Source: Stenocarpella maydis (Eukaryota; Ascomycota; Sordariomycetes; Diaporthales; Diaporthaceae). From it: 64,000 nucleotides of DNA. How positions within the stretch are numbered: the stretch's first letter is position 1; every line of letters starts with the position of its first letter. Position numbers and translations under genes: made by a program. Below the pieces are notes generated by a model. That model saw only the letters and a program-made list of their open reading frames with translations, was not told the origin of the DNA and searched no databases. Below, one piece after another: positions 33,274 to 45,700 of this stretch. Where the stretch lies: the NCBI GenBank assembly GCA_002270565.1, contig NQMI01000042.1, forward strand, positions 62,001-126,000, read 5' to 3'.

Positions 33274-35877
33274 TCACCCACTGGCCCCCTCGCCTCTCGA
33301 GTTGAGAACCAGCTCCCCGCCCGTCGCCATCAACCTCTCGTAGATAGCCCTCCTCCCCGGCTCCAGCTCCGCGCCAGCGCCGTCCCGCAGCAGCTCGGCA
33401 ACGAGGCACAGCGCGTTCTCCCTGTCCACCCGCGCCATGCCCGCCCTCGCCGCAGGATCCACCTGCCGCGGCTGCAAGTCCCCGAGGCCCAAGCCCTCCA
33501 TACCGATACTCACCCCGCCGCCGACGGCAGCTGCGGCGGTGGCGGTAGTGCCATCATCGATCCGCCGCACGTCCTCCACGGCGCCCCCGGCCGAGGCAGG
33601 CGGACCCGCCGCGGCGAGCAGGTCGTCCCCGTCCGAGACGTCCCGCCGCCCCGTGACAGCCTCGACGAGGGCGCGGCACGCCCCCGCGGGCTCCAGCGCG
33701 GCGCGCACGACGGCGGCGCCGGAGGGCGATGAGCGCCGGCCGGCGGCCAGGGCGAGGACGAACCTGCCTCGGAGCGCAGGGCGGGGAAGCGGGCCTGGGT
33801 GAGGAGGAGGGAGAGGGCTGCCGGGAGGAGGGGGCTGTGCGCGGCGTAGAAGTTTGCGCGGCGGGTCTCTGCTGGTGTGGAGGAGGGGGAGGGGTTTCAT
33901 GGTGGTGGTGGTGGTGGTGGTGGTGGTGGTGTCGTCCCCTCCTCCGTTGACGAGGTTATGGGCGGGGGGCGGCGGCGGTGTTTCCCACCCCGCGGGGAGG
34001 ACGTCCTCGACCGGGGACGAGTGCAGCGCCCGGCAGACGCTGGCGGCGGCGCGCGCGGCCTCGGTCCTGGTGGGCTCGGCGTCGCTGCGCGCGAAGAGGT
34101 CCAGCAGGGCGTGCAGGCTGGTCCTCGGCGGCGGCGCACCACCTGCGTCGTTGCTGCCGCCGCCGCTGCCCGGGGCCAGGAGGGGCGCGCACACCCTGCG
34201 CACGTTGGGCGGGCATCCCACCAGGAGCAGGCGGCCGAGCGACACGGCGGTGAACTGCGGCTGCGGCTGGGAGTCGCCCCACGTTGACCACAGCCTCGGG
34301 AGCAGGCCTGGCTGCAGCAGGGGGCCCAGCGCGGGCTTGTTGGCGGCGGGGATGGCGAGGTTCTTGAGGAAGCTGACGACGGCGTGCGTGAGCTGTGGGT
34401 TAGGTTGGGGGGTTGTTGTTGTTGTTGTCGTCGTCGTTGTTGTCGCTCTTGTGGCCGGGTCGCCTCCTGTGCACCGCGCGAGGAGGTCGATGAGCGGCTC
34501 GTGGATGGCCCCGCCGCCGACGAGGGCCTCACAGGTGGCGTCGCTGCGGGCGACGTTGCCCAGCGCCAGGCACGCGGCCGACTGCAGGGTGGCGTGCTCG
34601 GGCGGGCCGCGCAGCCAGCCCTGCAGGGTCCGGACGACGGGGTGCGCCAGCAGCTGCTGTGCCTGGTCGGCGCCACCGCCCCGGGCCGGGATGAAGTCGG
34701 GCAGCGCCGAGATGTCGGCCAGCACGGGGACGAAGGCGGTGCGGACCTGCCTCAGCTGCGCGGCGGCGTCCGGGTCGTCCGTGTCGGGCGGGCCGAAGGC
34801 CGTGTACGACATGGAGAATGCCTCCAGGAGCAGGGGGACGCTGGCCAGGTTCGCCGCCTGGATGCTCTCGTGGGTCAGGTACGCCAGGGCCACGGAGGCG
34901 AGGGCGCTGAAGTCCTCGGCCTCGGCGGGGTGCTCCCTGTCGGTGGCGATGGCGAGGAGCACGCGCGGCGTCGACGGGGGTGCGGCGCGGGCCTCGGGCT
35001 CCTGGGTGATGAGGAGGGCGAGGATCTTGCATATCAGGCCGACCAGGGGGCGGGCCTTGTCGAGGCGGGGACCTTCAAGGAGTGATATTAGCCGCTGGCT
35101 GAGGCCGGCCTCTGACGCCTGCAGCTGGGCTGGTTCTGGACCATGCGTCAGTCATGTTGTCTCTGCAGCTCAGTAATAGGTGTATCTTGGGGGCTCACCA
35201 TAGTCGACCAGGACATTATACAGGACGGTGACCACATAAGGCAGCAAGGAATCATGCTGGAGGAGGTCTATGATGGCGTTGAGGTGGCCGCTTTCTACCA
35301 CGCGGGCCCTGTTCTCATCTGGCGCCTGTGTGTGAGCAATCTTGCACTGCTGCAGACAAGGTTGGTGGTGGCGATACTCACCCGTGTCCGCACATGAGTT
35401 GCCAATCAAGCGAAGGGAGTGAGTCCTGAGGCCTGGCCTCAGGTCAGGCGTGGGGAGGATGCCGAGGAAGAAATCCAGGAGACCTGATTCGCCAATTGCC
35501 GGTCGCCACAGGGCTGCAAGTAACCAGGTGCATTAGCATATGAAGGTCGCTATTCTGATGTGCGAGTACAATATCTATGGGCTGCATCATGAGCGGGATG
35601 CAAAGCTCCAGTGGGAGTGCTGCTGGGTGCCACACTCACAGCGCCGGCTGCCATCACCAAGCTTCCCGGCAACGCGGTCCAGGTCCTCGGATCCGGCGTC
35701 CCAGGCGCGCTGGACCTCGAGCAGGACGTCCCTGAGGCGGGCGACCCTGTAGCTCGTCTCGTCCGGGGTCAGGGAGGGCTCCTCGTCGTCGTCGTCGTCG
35801 TCATCGTTGCCGCCGCCGACCAGGGCGACCACGCCGTCAGTGCGCTTGAACAGCTCCTCGATGTCCTCTGGGGTCAT
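33274..35877 (-). CDS. SmgGDS-like armadillo-repeat protein, four exons
   Basis: Homologue of RAP1GDS1/SmgGDS, an armadillo-repeat regulator and chaperone of small GTPases in the cytosol. Exons on minus 35877-35640, 35513-35382, 35318-35199 and 35135-33274 give 783 aa. All three introns have GTGAGT or GTGAGC donors, and splicing joins SRR-SLWRPAIGES, ADT-DENRARVVES and VDY-EPAQLQAS. Helical repeats include LRLIGNSCADT, LLPYVVTVLYNVLVDY and ACLALGNVARSD. Two threonine runs (about 11 and 10 Thr) are encoded by trinucleotide microsatellites. Between about 33765 and 33864 the local reading is proline-rich, while the next frame gives the expected RANFYAAHSPLLPAALSLL helix. A base gained near 33863 and one lost near 33766 would explain this, so the middle of the protein as written is probably wrong or mutated. 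Confidence 0.82.
33899..33931 (+). repeat. (GGT)n microsatellite inside coding sequence
   Basis: Perfect trinucleotide run on plus, read on minus as a polythreonine stretch in the SmgGDS-like protein. A second, less regular Thr tract is encoded near 34408-34446. Confidence 0.9.
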
Positions 35878-36589
35878 CCTGTCCTTGGCTCAGTGATCAG
35901 TGGTCACCTCCCCCGGTGTGCTTTGGTTGTCTTGACTGTGTGGCCGGGGTGGGATGGGGGATGAGTCTATCACACACGAGGAGGTAACCCTGCGATCGGC
36001 AGAGACGACGGGAGAGCAAAGTTCTAGGGCCACTTTACCAGAGCCCAGGGTTTTGGGACGCAGGTCGTGGCGGCTGTGGGGGCCCGAAAGATGTTTGTGC
36101 ATGTTTTGTGGGGTTGTTCTTGTTCCCGCTGCGGTGCCACTGCAGTGGTTTCTTTAATGTCCTGTTCATCTCTGGCCCCAGATGTTTGGTGGATTAGACG
36201 AGTAACAGCGAAATGTCCTGTCCGGCCAGAGGCACCAAGAGACATATTGCCAGGCAGAAAGAAGAAGAGAATAAAAACGTCAAGAAATGTCGGCCAGTTG
36301 CTTAAACTTGGCGGTAGGCTGGCTGCCGGCAGACCTCCAGCACTGCATTCTGGTTGCATCTGCCGCCGCAGAACCTGGTAACTACACCTCGCAACACAAG
36401 CCTTGTGCCTCGCATGTTATGAGCTTTGACGGTGGCATTTCTGCCACACATTTGATCTCATTCCTCAGATCTCTGTGATCTGCCGTAATGACCCCTGAAA
36501 CGAGTCGAGCACCTCCACCCGTCCAAGCTCGTCCTTGTCGCCGGCCTGGATGCAGTGACGACAATGCACATGACCGCCTTCTCTTCACA
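35878..36589. other. Intergenic, nothing recognised
   Basis: This region is upstream of the SmgGDS-like gene and downstream of the HET pseudogene. Open frames have no motif. Confidence 0.5.
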
Positions 36590-37155
36590 CCTCATGGACG
36601 AGAATGACAGTAAAACTTCACCTACTCATCGCCGCCACTGGCTTCTTCCATTGTATCGAAATAATTTGGATCCCGTTTGTGTGAATGAGTATTTCGCGGC
36701 ACTTCCTGGGAGTATTTGCACTGGACTAGGAGATCCCAGAGCTCGCAAAGCTCTGAAATTGGAACGCTATCATTCTCGCAACACATCTGGACATTGCGAC
36801 CCAAAAAACAACTCTTGGTAGATCTAGACCCGGTGGAAATGTCGTCTCCGGAGGAACGAATCGAGAGCCTCGAGCGGCCTCACCGTTGAAGAGCGCAAGA
36901 GGATCACACAGGAATAAACACCACGGAGAAAGCGATAGCAGCGAGTACCCAGGACAACTAGCTTCCAACGGAGCAGTTTTCCGTGCAAAGCCTGGTATAG
37001 GGACTCACTATCGTTCTCGTGCCGGCCAACACAAGCAACGGTCTGGACAGCCCTGCGGTAGAGACTGCCCATCATAGCAACCCGAGGGCTCTTCTCATCA
37101 TTCTTTGTCTGGTCAATGCATGTAGCATCAATCCAGATATAGCCACTACCCTTGT
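36590..37155 (-). pseudogene. HET-domain (heterokaryon incompatibility) pseudogene fragment
   Basis: On minus the signature reads GYIWIDATCIDQTKNDEKS, followed by RVAMMGSLYRRAVQTVACVG, the core of the fungal HET domain. Downstream, FHRV is followed by TAG (36826-36824) and IYQE where the family has a Trp (V-W-I-x-QE), a G-to-A type nonsense change. A shifted frame then continues GRNVQMCCENDSVPISELC, the next HET segment. The N-terminal start of the domain is missing because its 5' side abuts another pseudogene. It is inactive: nonsense, frameshift and truncation. Confidence 0.75.
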
Positions 37156-38686
37156 GTCATCATGACGACTAGTGGCATACGGGCCAAGAATAAATCGTTC
37201 CCCGTCCTCCCATAATGTGCTAAGTAGCCAGAGTAGTTCCGTCTCAATTCTGTCCTTTTTAATCCCTGGTTTTGGCCTGATGACCAACTTCGATGAAAAG
37301 GGACCCACTGGGGGATCACGGACAAGGAGCCTGCAGAGAGGTGGCGACGCTGCAGCACACTATTTTAGTTTACCTAGAGGCCCCTTTGCTGCCTGATTCA
37401 GGAAGTGGCGAAACTTTAGTATGGCTCCGAGATAATCCTCGGATAATGGTTCCAGAGGCGATATGACGGGGGCATGCTTCTTCTGCAAGACTCGCAACTC
37501 CTGAGCTTGCCGGCGAAGCTCAGAGAACATCTCGAGCGGAATGTATGCCTCAGCGAGGCAATTGCCGACGATACCGACCGAGAGAATATGCTTCCGGTGT
37601 CTCCCAGGTACAGGGTGAGACTTTCCGCATGTGTTCTTGATCAGTTCTTGCCGGTGTTCCATAATTTCCCGTTGCGTGGCAGCAAAATAGCCAGCATCTT
37701 CGCGCAGTGACCACATGTGATCCTCAGCGGCTGATTCCCTAGCAGAAAGCAGGGACTCGATGCGCCGGAGGTCGATATGTTGTGGGACACGGTATGGAGC
37801 CTCAGCAGCCGTAATTGCTAGGGAGTCAAACCCGCTGGTCTCAGCCTCCGTTTGAACTGTGGCGGCGGCTTGGTGGGGAACGCATTGCTTGTTAGGGTCT
37901 GGTCGGGGATTTCATGTAGGATCTATTTGGAGCAGCTGATTGAGAACCCCAGGAGTCTCTCCTGCGCCTCCAGGATTAGAAGACCTTCTCCTGGCAGAAT
38001 TTCCTCCGGCTTGACATCAATTCAAAGGTGGCGGGGTGGTCGTCCTAAGCATAGAGCCTGCCGTACTCAGCTGGGCCAACAGCACCATTTAGAACCATGA
38101 CATATTGATTCAGGAAGATGGGGACGATAGCATTCGTGACTATTCCCAGATGGATTGCCTCGCAATCAGCTGCGGCAAAGTCGCACGGCTCATGGCGGCC
38201 GCGGGCGTTGAGGAGCAGCGGCAAATATTTGGGCTTGGAGAGGTCTTCCTGGTTGATATATGGCCAGATGAAGAAATCTCGATACTGTGCACCAAACTAA
38301 CGGCCCGGGCGCGACTGCTTCTTGAATGCTTCGAAATCCGGGCGATGTGATGCCGCTATGTTTGGCCAAGCTTTGAGCAGGATGGCCCGGCGCTGAGACT
38401 TGGTCTTCTTGACCCATATCTTCTGGATGACGGCTTCATGCCGCTTAAGGATGGCACGCAGATCGCTGTAGCTGGCATATAATCTTCTGGACCTGCAACT
38501 GGCCTCGCGCCGGTCCTCTTCTGGCTGCGTCGGTTTTGGGACGCCGGGGCGACCCCCACCGAGAATTTGCATGAAGCTCGACAGGTCGTTGAAATCAATA
38601 CCGCTGAGGTCCAGATTATCATCAATATTGTATCATGCAGCATCTGGACCGAAGGGGTCGAACTGATGGTCTGGGCGGGGTTTCAT
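37156..38686 (-). pseudogene. Pseudogene of a conserved fungal protein of unknown function
   Basis: A start at 38686 reads MKPRPDHQFDPFGPDAA and then meets TGA (38635-38633). The frame resumes with LSGIDFNDLSSFMQILGGG, LYASYSDLRAILKRHEAVIQ and ILLKAWPNIAASHRPDFEAF. TAG follows at 38299-38297, then WPYINQEDLSKPKYLPLLLN, IFLNQYVMVLNGAVGPAEYG, and a TAG (38047-38045) at a position where the family has Trp. Later parts in shifted frames give the WSLREDAGYFA / EHRQELIKNT block, RFRHFL-type QAAKGPLGKLK, and VIRPKPGIKK / ETELLWLLSTLWEDGER. I know this ~700-aa family from Sordariomycetes but not its function. The pattern of stops fits RIP-type C-to-T changes. Confidence 0.7.
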
Positions 38687-41600
38687 CACGCAGACCTGGA
38701 GCGACCGTGGTTTTCTAGGTAGCTGTTTAGGACAGATGTTGACTGTTTGATCGAGGTGAAGGCAGCTTTAAAAGTAAAAACCACACGCATGTGACTCTGT
38801 TTTCATGTGCGGCTGGGGTCCCCCCAACAAGATCGCGCCGCATTGCGATGAATCCATCCGGTAGGGGTATCTCGCCCTTTAGTCCGGATATCTGTTTGTC
38901 TCACTTTAACATGGGAGAATCAATTTAGATAGTGGCGTTGGAGGCACTTATCTAAGGGGATTGAATGTTGGCCGGGTACCTCAGTACCTCCCCAGGTAGG
39001 TACTGAAGTAGGTTGGCAACGCTGCACTTGATGGGTTTGCAACGCCAAAGAAAGGTGACTAGCTATTTCTCGCGGCAATTTACAGTGCGTGCTGAGAGTC
39101 ATAATCTATTCTAAGGGACCTGCCATCCCTAGAAAATCCTGATATGAATATATTTATTGCTGATATATTCTCATCGTTCTATAGTATGTTCCAGGCAACT
39201 CGATCGAGTCGCGCACTCTCACCACTCGTACATTTTTTCCTGCAATAATCAATAGACACTATAAACACTCACTGAATAAAATACTGGATGTGGATTTGCT
39301 GACAACTTACTATGAGCTTTATTCCAAATTCACTTGCAAGTGACCCAGCCTGGCCGGTTTAACCAAAGGGGCATCTACTCATTGCTGGTTACTAGTAGAT
39401 AGATATTGAGTATTAGAACCCATGAAGTCTCCAGATCGAGATCCTAAGCTCAAAAAATATCAGCTCATTAAGTAGTACAGGAGCTCCGTTCATATATTTC
39501 CCGCCTCCGTCTCGAAAGGCTCGACACGTGAACCTCCAGGCTCGTGCAGTGTTTAACGAGGATGCTCGCTCGTCCAATTGCTCCCCTCTGATAATAATAG
39601 TATTCTCAGTGGTCCCAATGAACAATAGCCCAGGCTAAAGCTTATGTAATGCTTATTCTCCACTATACGTGGCGTTCGTGAGACCCTGCCGACGCTGCTC
39701 GGCTTTCGCTGTCAACTGGTCACTCAAGTGCTTTTCCCCGCTCGAGTGCCTTACACAATATCCAGTGGCGGGTCAACAACTTCCAAACACATAGCGACCT
39801 TCTACAAACAAAGAAGACAACTTTCCTTTCCTACTTACGCAACTCAGTGTTCTACATCCACCCGCTACGAAGACTGCGGAAGCCAGACAGTAAAAGTAGG
39901 GCCCAGTTCGAGCGCTTCAGAGCTTTCGGACTACTACCTCTGCTTCTCCCTGGACCTGCCGTACCTCGTCGCCGAAGCCATTGCTTTGGATTTTGAGCTC
40001 ATAGCTCAGGGATCCGCCACTCGAAGACATACTGTATTTAGAAGTCTGTGTTGGGACGTGGGTCCTGATGAAACTCATAGCGGGCGACGCCCAGCGGCAA
40101 ATGACCATCACCGCGGCTCAATGACGGACAACAAAATGCTCTTTCAGTGTGCTACGAAAGCAGTCATGGTTACACATGAACAGTTTTTCACACTCAACAT
40201 TTGCCCTCGTTGCCATTAAATGATATAACGTCTCAGGCATCTCTTCTAGTTGTAGCACCACCAGTGATACTGAAAGAAAGCCTAGCCAATTGAGCAAGGG
40301 ATCTCAAATTTGTAACGAACCAATGGCCATCCTTGGTCCGGGTGATTTGGGGCTGCGGAATCGAAAGGGTATTTGAAAGGAGAGCAGAGACTAAGAGAAG
40401 CGGCGATACCACCAGCTTTAAGCGACGCAGGAACGTAGCTAGGTAGACTCTACCACTTCGCAGCCTTTATCAGGGGTTCAAGTCTTTAGTAAAAAGCAAA
40501 GAGTGGAAAGACTACAATGGTCGGCAGTAGGAGGCGGCGGTCCACCGCCAGGAGCTACCACTACCGACCGCCCTGGGAACGTTAACCTTAGAGGCGAGTC
40601 TAGCAGTATACGATGGCTGATACTGGATCTGCTGCTGGTGCTGCGATGGGAGTCACATCCAAGGCAGCCGGTGAGGTTAGAAGTTACGGGGCCGGGTGGG
40701 GGCGGGGGGGGGGGGGGGGGGGGGTCAGCCTAGCCATATTGGACGAGGATGATATTTCGTAGGGTCACAACACAAATTAGGAGGTCTGGTCAACAGATCG
40801 TGTCAACATATGGGTAGACAAGACGTTGCCGGTGCCATTGGTGAAGGTCGACTCGCAAAGGCAAAGTAGTCGAAGCAGCGGTGGAGCGGCTGGTTGAAAC
40901 GGCATCAAAAGAACCGACAGAAATCATCGTTCGTGCGAAGGGGTCGACGGTCGGATTTGTCTCAGATCACGTTGGTCGTTGCATTTTCCTCATTTGGAGG
41001 GGGCTAGTCACCCAAGGCAGTGATCTTGGGCCCAGAGTCAGGTTCACCTAGGGGCAGACAACCCGTACTCGTAAGTATGACACGGGGACATCAAGTCGTC
41101 GTGCTCTAGTCAACATGTGAGAGAGCGCGTGAATTAAGACTGAACGGTGACGCCTCCGCTTCGTACAATATTGGTTCGGGTCGACTGTTAACCGGGGCCG
41201 AGTGGCAGGCATCGATAGTGGAGCGAGGGCTGTGATATGTAGAAGATAGACATCGAGGCCCGGTCACTCGACGTTAACTTTAGCCGACTAGCACTGTCAT
41301 CCAAAACTCAAGCCAAGGCCAGAGTTCACAAAATTGCCATCCAGGCCTCATGCGTACACAAAGAGTGTTGGGAAAATGTATTGGGTACGGGTGTCAGTCT
41401 GTATTGATGTTTGATGGGTGCAATAAGGTCAGCGCCATGATGTGCTATGCAGGCTGTAAGTGGATTCTGCCAGGCGCGCGTCTGGATTCTGACCGCCTTT
41501 TCCCTTTGGGGTCTGGGGAGCTACCTAGCCTGCCGGCTGGACGTCCCGTCGTTGGAGCTCCCCCGGCAAGCTAGACCACGAGCCGAACGAAAATCTCACC

Positions 41601-41754
41601 ACTAGCAATCGCATCATAGAATTCTGGCAGAGCTCCCGGCTGTCTCGCAAGCAACCAGCTCCACATCCGCAAGCCTGCTCCTCGGCCTGCCCCTCCCACC
41701 GTCAATCCCACGCCAATGTAGCAGTCCCATCTGGAGCGAGAAATCAACCACGCA
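38687..41754. other. About 3 kb without a recognisable gene
   Basis: The longest open frame (39728-40219 plus, 163 codons) has no recognisable motif or intron structure. A G-run tract lies near 40686-40725. Parts near 40590-40680 look mildly coding (MADTGSAAGAAMGVTSKAAG) but lead nowhere. Possibly decayed accessory sequence. Confidence 0.4.
40686..40725 (+). repeat. Poly-G tract
   Basis: More than twenty consecutive G residues with few interruptions. The length is likely unreliable in sequencing. Confidence 0.9.
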
Positions 41755-42735
41755 ATGGCAGCCAGGGACGGAGAGCGCAGCGCCTCCTCGGCGACCCGGT
41801 TCACAGCGACGACACCCCATGCATCCTCCAAAGCCGGCCCTTCGCGATCCCCCCCGCCCCCGAGGGCAGGGGGACCTGCCAGGAAGCCAGCGCCAGCTTC
41901 AGCCCTAGCTTCACCACCAAACTCAGAGACACCAGAGCAGCGGGTGGCACGGTTACGGGCGGCGCACGAGAGGGCAAAGACGGCTCAGATATCGCTCTTC
42001 GATCAGCTGATCGCAAAGTCGCGGCCCTTCTTCGACTCGGCGCACAGGATCACGGTCATAAGCCTGGTGGGCTTAACAGGTACGCAATTGAGCCCGCCCA
42101 AATCTCTCTTACCTTTTTCCACACGGACATCCAAGTGCTGACTACGATCCCTACCTCGAACAGCCGTCGCCGGCCTCCTCACAGCATACACGGCGTACGA
42201 CATGCTCAGGTACAACCGCAAGCGCAAGGCAGAGTTCATCGAGGCACAGCGGAGGATGTCGGCCGACAGCCTGGAGGCGGCGCGGCTGGCCTACATGCGG
42301 GGCGACGCATCAGAGGAGCAGATCTCGTTGGTGGAGGAGGCCAACGCCCGCGCGGGCACCGCAGGCGGCGAGTTCAAGCTGCCCAGCATACTGAGCGCGC
42401 CCAAGCCGATCAGGAGGGACGAGGAAGAAGCGGCCGAGGCGTCCAGACAGGGCGAGCAGCAGGCGGCCGCGGCGACGGGCGAGGCCAAGTCGTCTGGGAT
42501 ATTTGGGTGGTTCTCGTCGAAGAAGCCGGCACAGGATGCGAGCGGGAGCAGCGAGGCGCCGCGCTCGCTTGAGGACAAGCAGGACATGCTCAGGAAGGCG
42601 CGAGAGGCGTTCGAGAAAGAGAAGGAGGCGCAGAGGAACGCGGGACCGATGGATCGCCTGGGGATCGAGGAGTCGACGGCACCACAAACACACGCGAAAG
42701 AGGCGGAGCAGCCCAAGAGGAAGGGATGGTGGTAG
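41755..42735 (+). CDS. COX14-like cytochrome oxidase assembly family protein, two exons
   Basis: Exons 41755-42079 and 42164-42735; the GTACGC donor, GCTGAC branch point and AACAG acceptor join LVGLTA to VAGLLTAY, giving 298 aa. Residues about 63-125 form the conserved part: VARLRAAHERAKTAQISLFD, KSRPFFDSAHRITVIS, a single membrane segment (ITVISLVGLTAVAGLLTAYTAYDML) and the basic YNRKRKAEF after it. This resembles the fungal cytochrome c oxidase assembly (COX14-type) family, so a mitochondrial inner membrane location is likely. The N-terminus is Ser/Pro/Ala-rich and could include a targeting signal. The long charged C-terminal tail ends KRKGWW. The short yeast Cox14 is much smaller, so the functional assignment is tentative. 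Confidence 0.75.
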
Positions 42736-45700
42736 TGCAGGAAGCCGACTCCCTTCACTGGCTGTGCCCGAGTCGAAACCCCGACGAAGGCGTCGGCCAC
42801 CGACGGTTGGATTGGGCTTGACCGTTGGCGCAGTCCTCATCGCACCGCATGGCGCCGGTGGGCAAGCTGTAACAAAATTGTACCGGGGATTCTCGAAGCA
42901 TATCTCGGCGTCAAGGCTGTGTATATAGACTGGCGATTGGTTCCATTCGGGACATTTTGGACATTGCATTTCCGCTTCCACGGCCCAATCTTCCCTTAAT
43001 TTTACACTGTCTGTGCCGTGTCACATCGTGGGCGCCTGACTTCCATCAAGCTGAAACCACCGTCCAATATCTATCGAACACGAGATGGCTGGCGAAGGGG
43101 CTATGCCAACTCACGAACTCGCACGAGGTGGATGCATGTCCCCAGCCGTCATTGAAGTTGAATCGTCCTATGGTGAGGGGCAACAGGTCCACACGAGGCT
43201 CTGTGACCGAGCTCATCAGCCTCTCGTCCCAGTTGAAGGTCGCGCGATGGAACCTTGATGGCGCCTCATGTTCTGCATGGTGATGTAGCATTGCATGCAG
43301 CAAATGATGCAAGACTGGAGGACTATGGTGGCATGGTGATGTGGGCTGCCACACAATGCGGGCGAGCTGCAGCTTCCACCGGCATCGGAGCCATCGCCAT
43401 TGGCGCACTTGGCAACTTGTCCAGCGTTGGACGGATCCTACTCGTGCGACATTAGGCTTCCAGAAGCCGGAATCCCTCAGCCTTGTGGCTTTCAAGTGCC
43501 AAGAGACAACACTTCCTCGCGATAGTGGAAAATATGTGTTGCTTGTATAACGGGGCGTATCGATATCTCCCTGTGCGACTTTTGGTCAAGCAGCAAATCA
43601 GAGGCAAGAAAGAGCGACCAGACTTCTGGTAATTCCAAATCACGCCAAGATCTCCTCTGCCCAAGGTCCGACTGGCCAGATTTGTTCGCCATGAGCTCTG
43701 TCCTGAGTAGCAGAGAGGCCGAGACGCGCACCCAGCTCGCAGAGACTCGGTTTTGAGGCAGTAGAATGCTTCTCCTGGTCGGTGATGAGAGTTGGCAAAA
43801 GTAAACGATGAAGGCAATTCAAGTTGGCTGCCCATTGAGGCTCCACGTGCAAGCCATCTGCTCAGAAGCGCCTTGCCTCCAATTGGTTTTCGTTGCTCGT
43901 TCTTGCGGGACAAAACTATGCACCTAACAATACAATCGATGCTACTGTGTTCAACTGCGTATTTTTTGAATGCCCAGACCGGTATATTTCTGGTGTGCGG
44001 CTCGTAGCTCATGGCAGTCCGTAACGAAGTCTTTAGCTTTTCTAGTCCCCTATTTCCCGACGCCCCTTCGCCTCATCGGGCCCTGAAAGGCGGTATGCGT
44101 GCACACTGCCCGGGGCCTGGCACATTCTGGCTCTCTTTGGCCTCCAACTGTAAAGAACGGGGTTCTCCTTCGCAAGGTCTCGTCATTTTCTCTGCCTTCG
44201 TATCGTGCAATCTGCGCAGCGTTCGTGGGAGCAGAAGGAGCACTCTAGCTGGTATATAGACAAGGGACCGTTGCTATCTACACACTGGTCTGCTGTCAGC
44301 AAGAACGCCCGGGTGAAGACTTTGTGAAACGGCTACTGGCGCCAGGAAGACACTCACACAGTACCAGAAATACCTTGGCATGATTCCGTATTATTGCTTT
44401 TTATTTCGGTTCCAATAGCGAGACCCAAGATACTGTTTATGGCTTCCCGTCTTTCAGTCATTGTTTGTATTGCCCCACCCGTAGGCTGTCCCTGCTGATC
44501 AACACGAGAGTGCTTACCGCTAATTCTTTGACATTTGTCCTTTACCAATTGCTGGCCCTGACCTTTGGTTTCTGACCGGAGAAAAGGAAGGGAAAATGTG
44601 GAAAAAATTCTGCATTCCAACACTGAATCTTTATTTGTTAGCAGTATTTAAAGGGTTCTAGTTGTCTAGGCCAATGTGCCCGAGCCTCGAAAACGAGAGA
44701 AGCTACCGATATGCTGGCTGGTTTGCTGGCTGTGACACAGAGTACAAGAAATCGGGTACGGCCATCCATGAGCTCTGGCTAGGTACTTGAGTAGGTACCT
44801 GCTTAGGTAGCTAGGGGGGAGCTAATTTTACCTGATCTGGGCTCTTTCTAGGTGGTGTCAACTTAATTGCTAGCTACCTAGGTAGGGAGCTCCACAGAGC
44901 ATACCCAGGGATAAGCACAGACGAGAGTAACCTGATATTCTTGTGAGGGGTAGCTCTTAGCTTTAATATCCTGGGCATCCGTCTAATGAAGGCGTCCCTC
45001 TGGGAGAAATGGGCTCTGGAGAGGAATGTGTCCCTCTGCAGTGACGGCATCCTTCTGGAGGAAAGGCAGCCCCGTGCCCTCTGGTAAACATTTAGGGAAG
45101 GGGTGGATTACTGGTACTCTGAACAGGTGACTGATTTGCGAGTTATGCACTTCACATGAGCATTTATTCCCCAGTCCTCAGGGTCATCGCATGCTGGTAG
45201 TTCGATAACAATCATGCATCAGTATACCTAGGCAAGTTAACATTAGTAGTGTAGCAAATACATGTCATTAGTGCAATGGTCTCGTCACCTTCATTCCAGT
45301 TATCGCGGTTCTCGGACGGGATTAGTACCGGGACCATGTCATTTGTCTCACCACGAACCCAGAGTGTTCTATAAACAAGGAACTTAAGCGGTGCGGTACA
45401 CAACATGAGAAAAGAGCGAGACCTGCAGGTAAAGACAAAAAAATGCTTTTCAGACCAGTGCGGGTTGCCCTAGGTACCTGCGTAGTGCTTGCCCAAGTAG
45501 GTGCTGTAGTGGACGACCTCCTTTTGCGTATAAGGACCACGGCCCAAGCTGTTTGCTTTCATATACAAATATACATGAAAAGCACCTAAAATAGGCTCTC
45601 TAGTCTATAAATGACTCTTTACTAATTCACTAATCAGTAGCATACCTAGCTAGGTTATTAAATTCAAACCAGATCTTAAGTAACTTTCAAATAGGGAAAA

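Noticed and set aside
39728..40219. 163-codon plus-strand open frame
   Set aside because: Composition not convincingly coding and no recognised domain.
43452..44012. 186-codon minus-strand open frame
   Set aside because: No motif, no introns, mixed frames nearby; likely chance.
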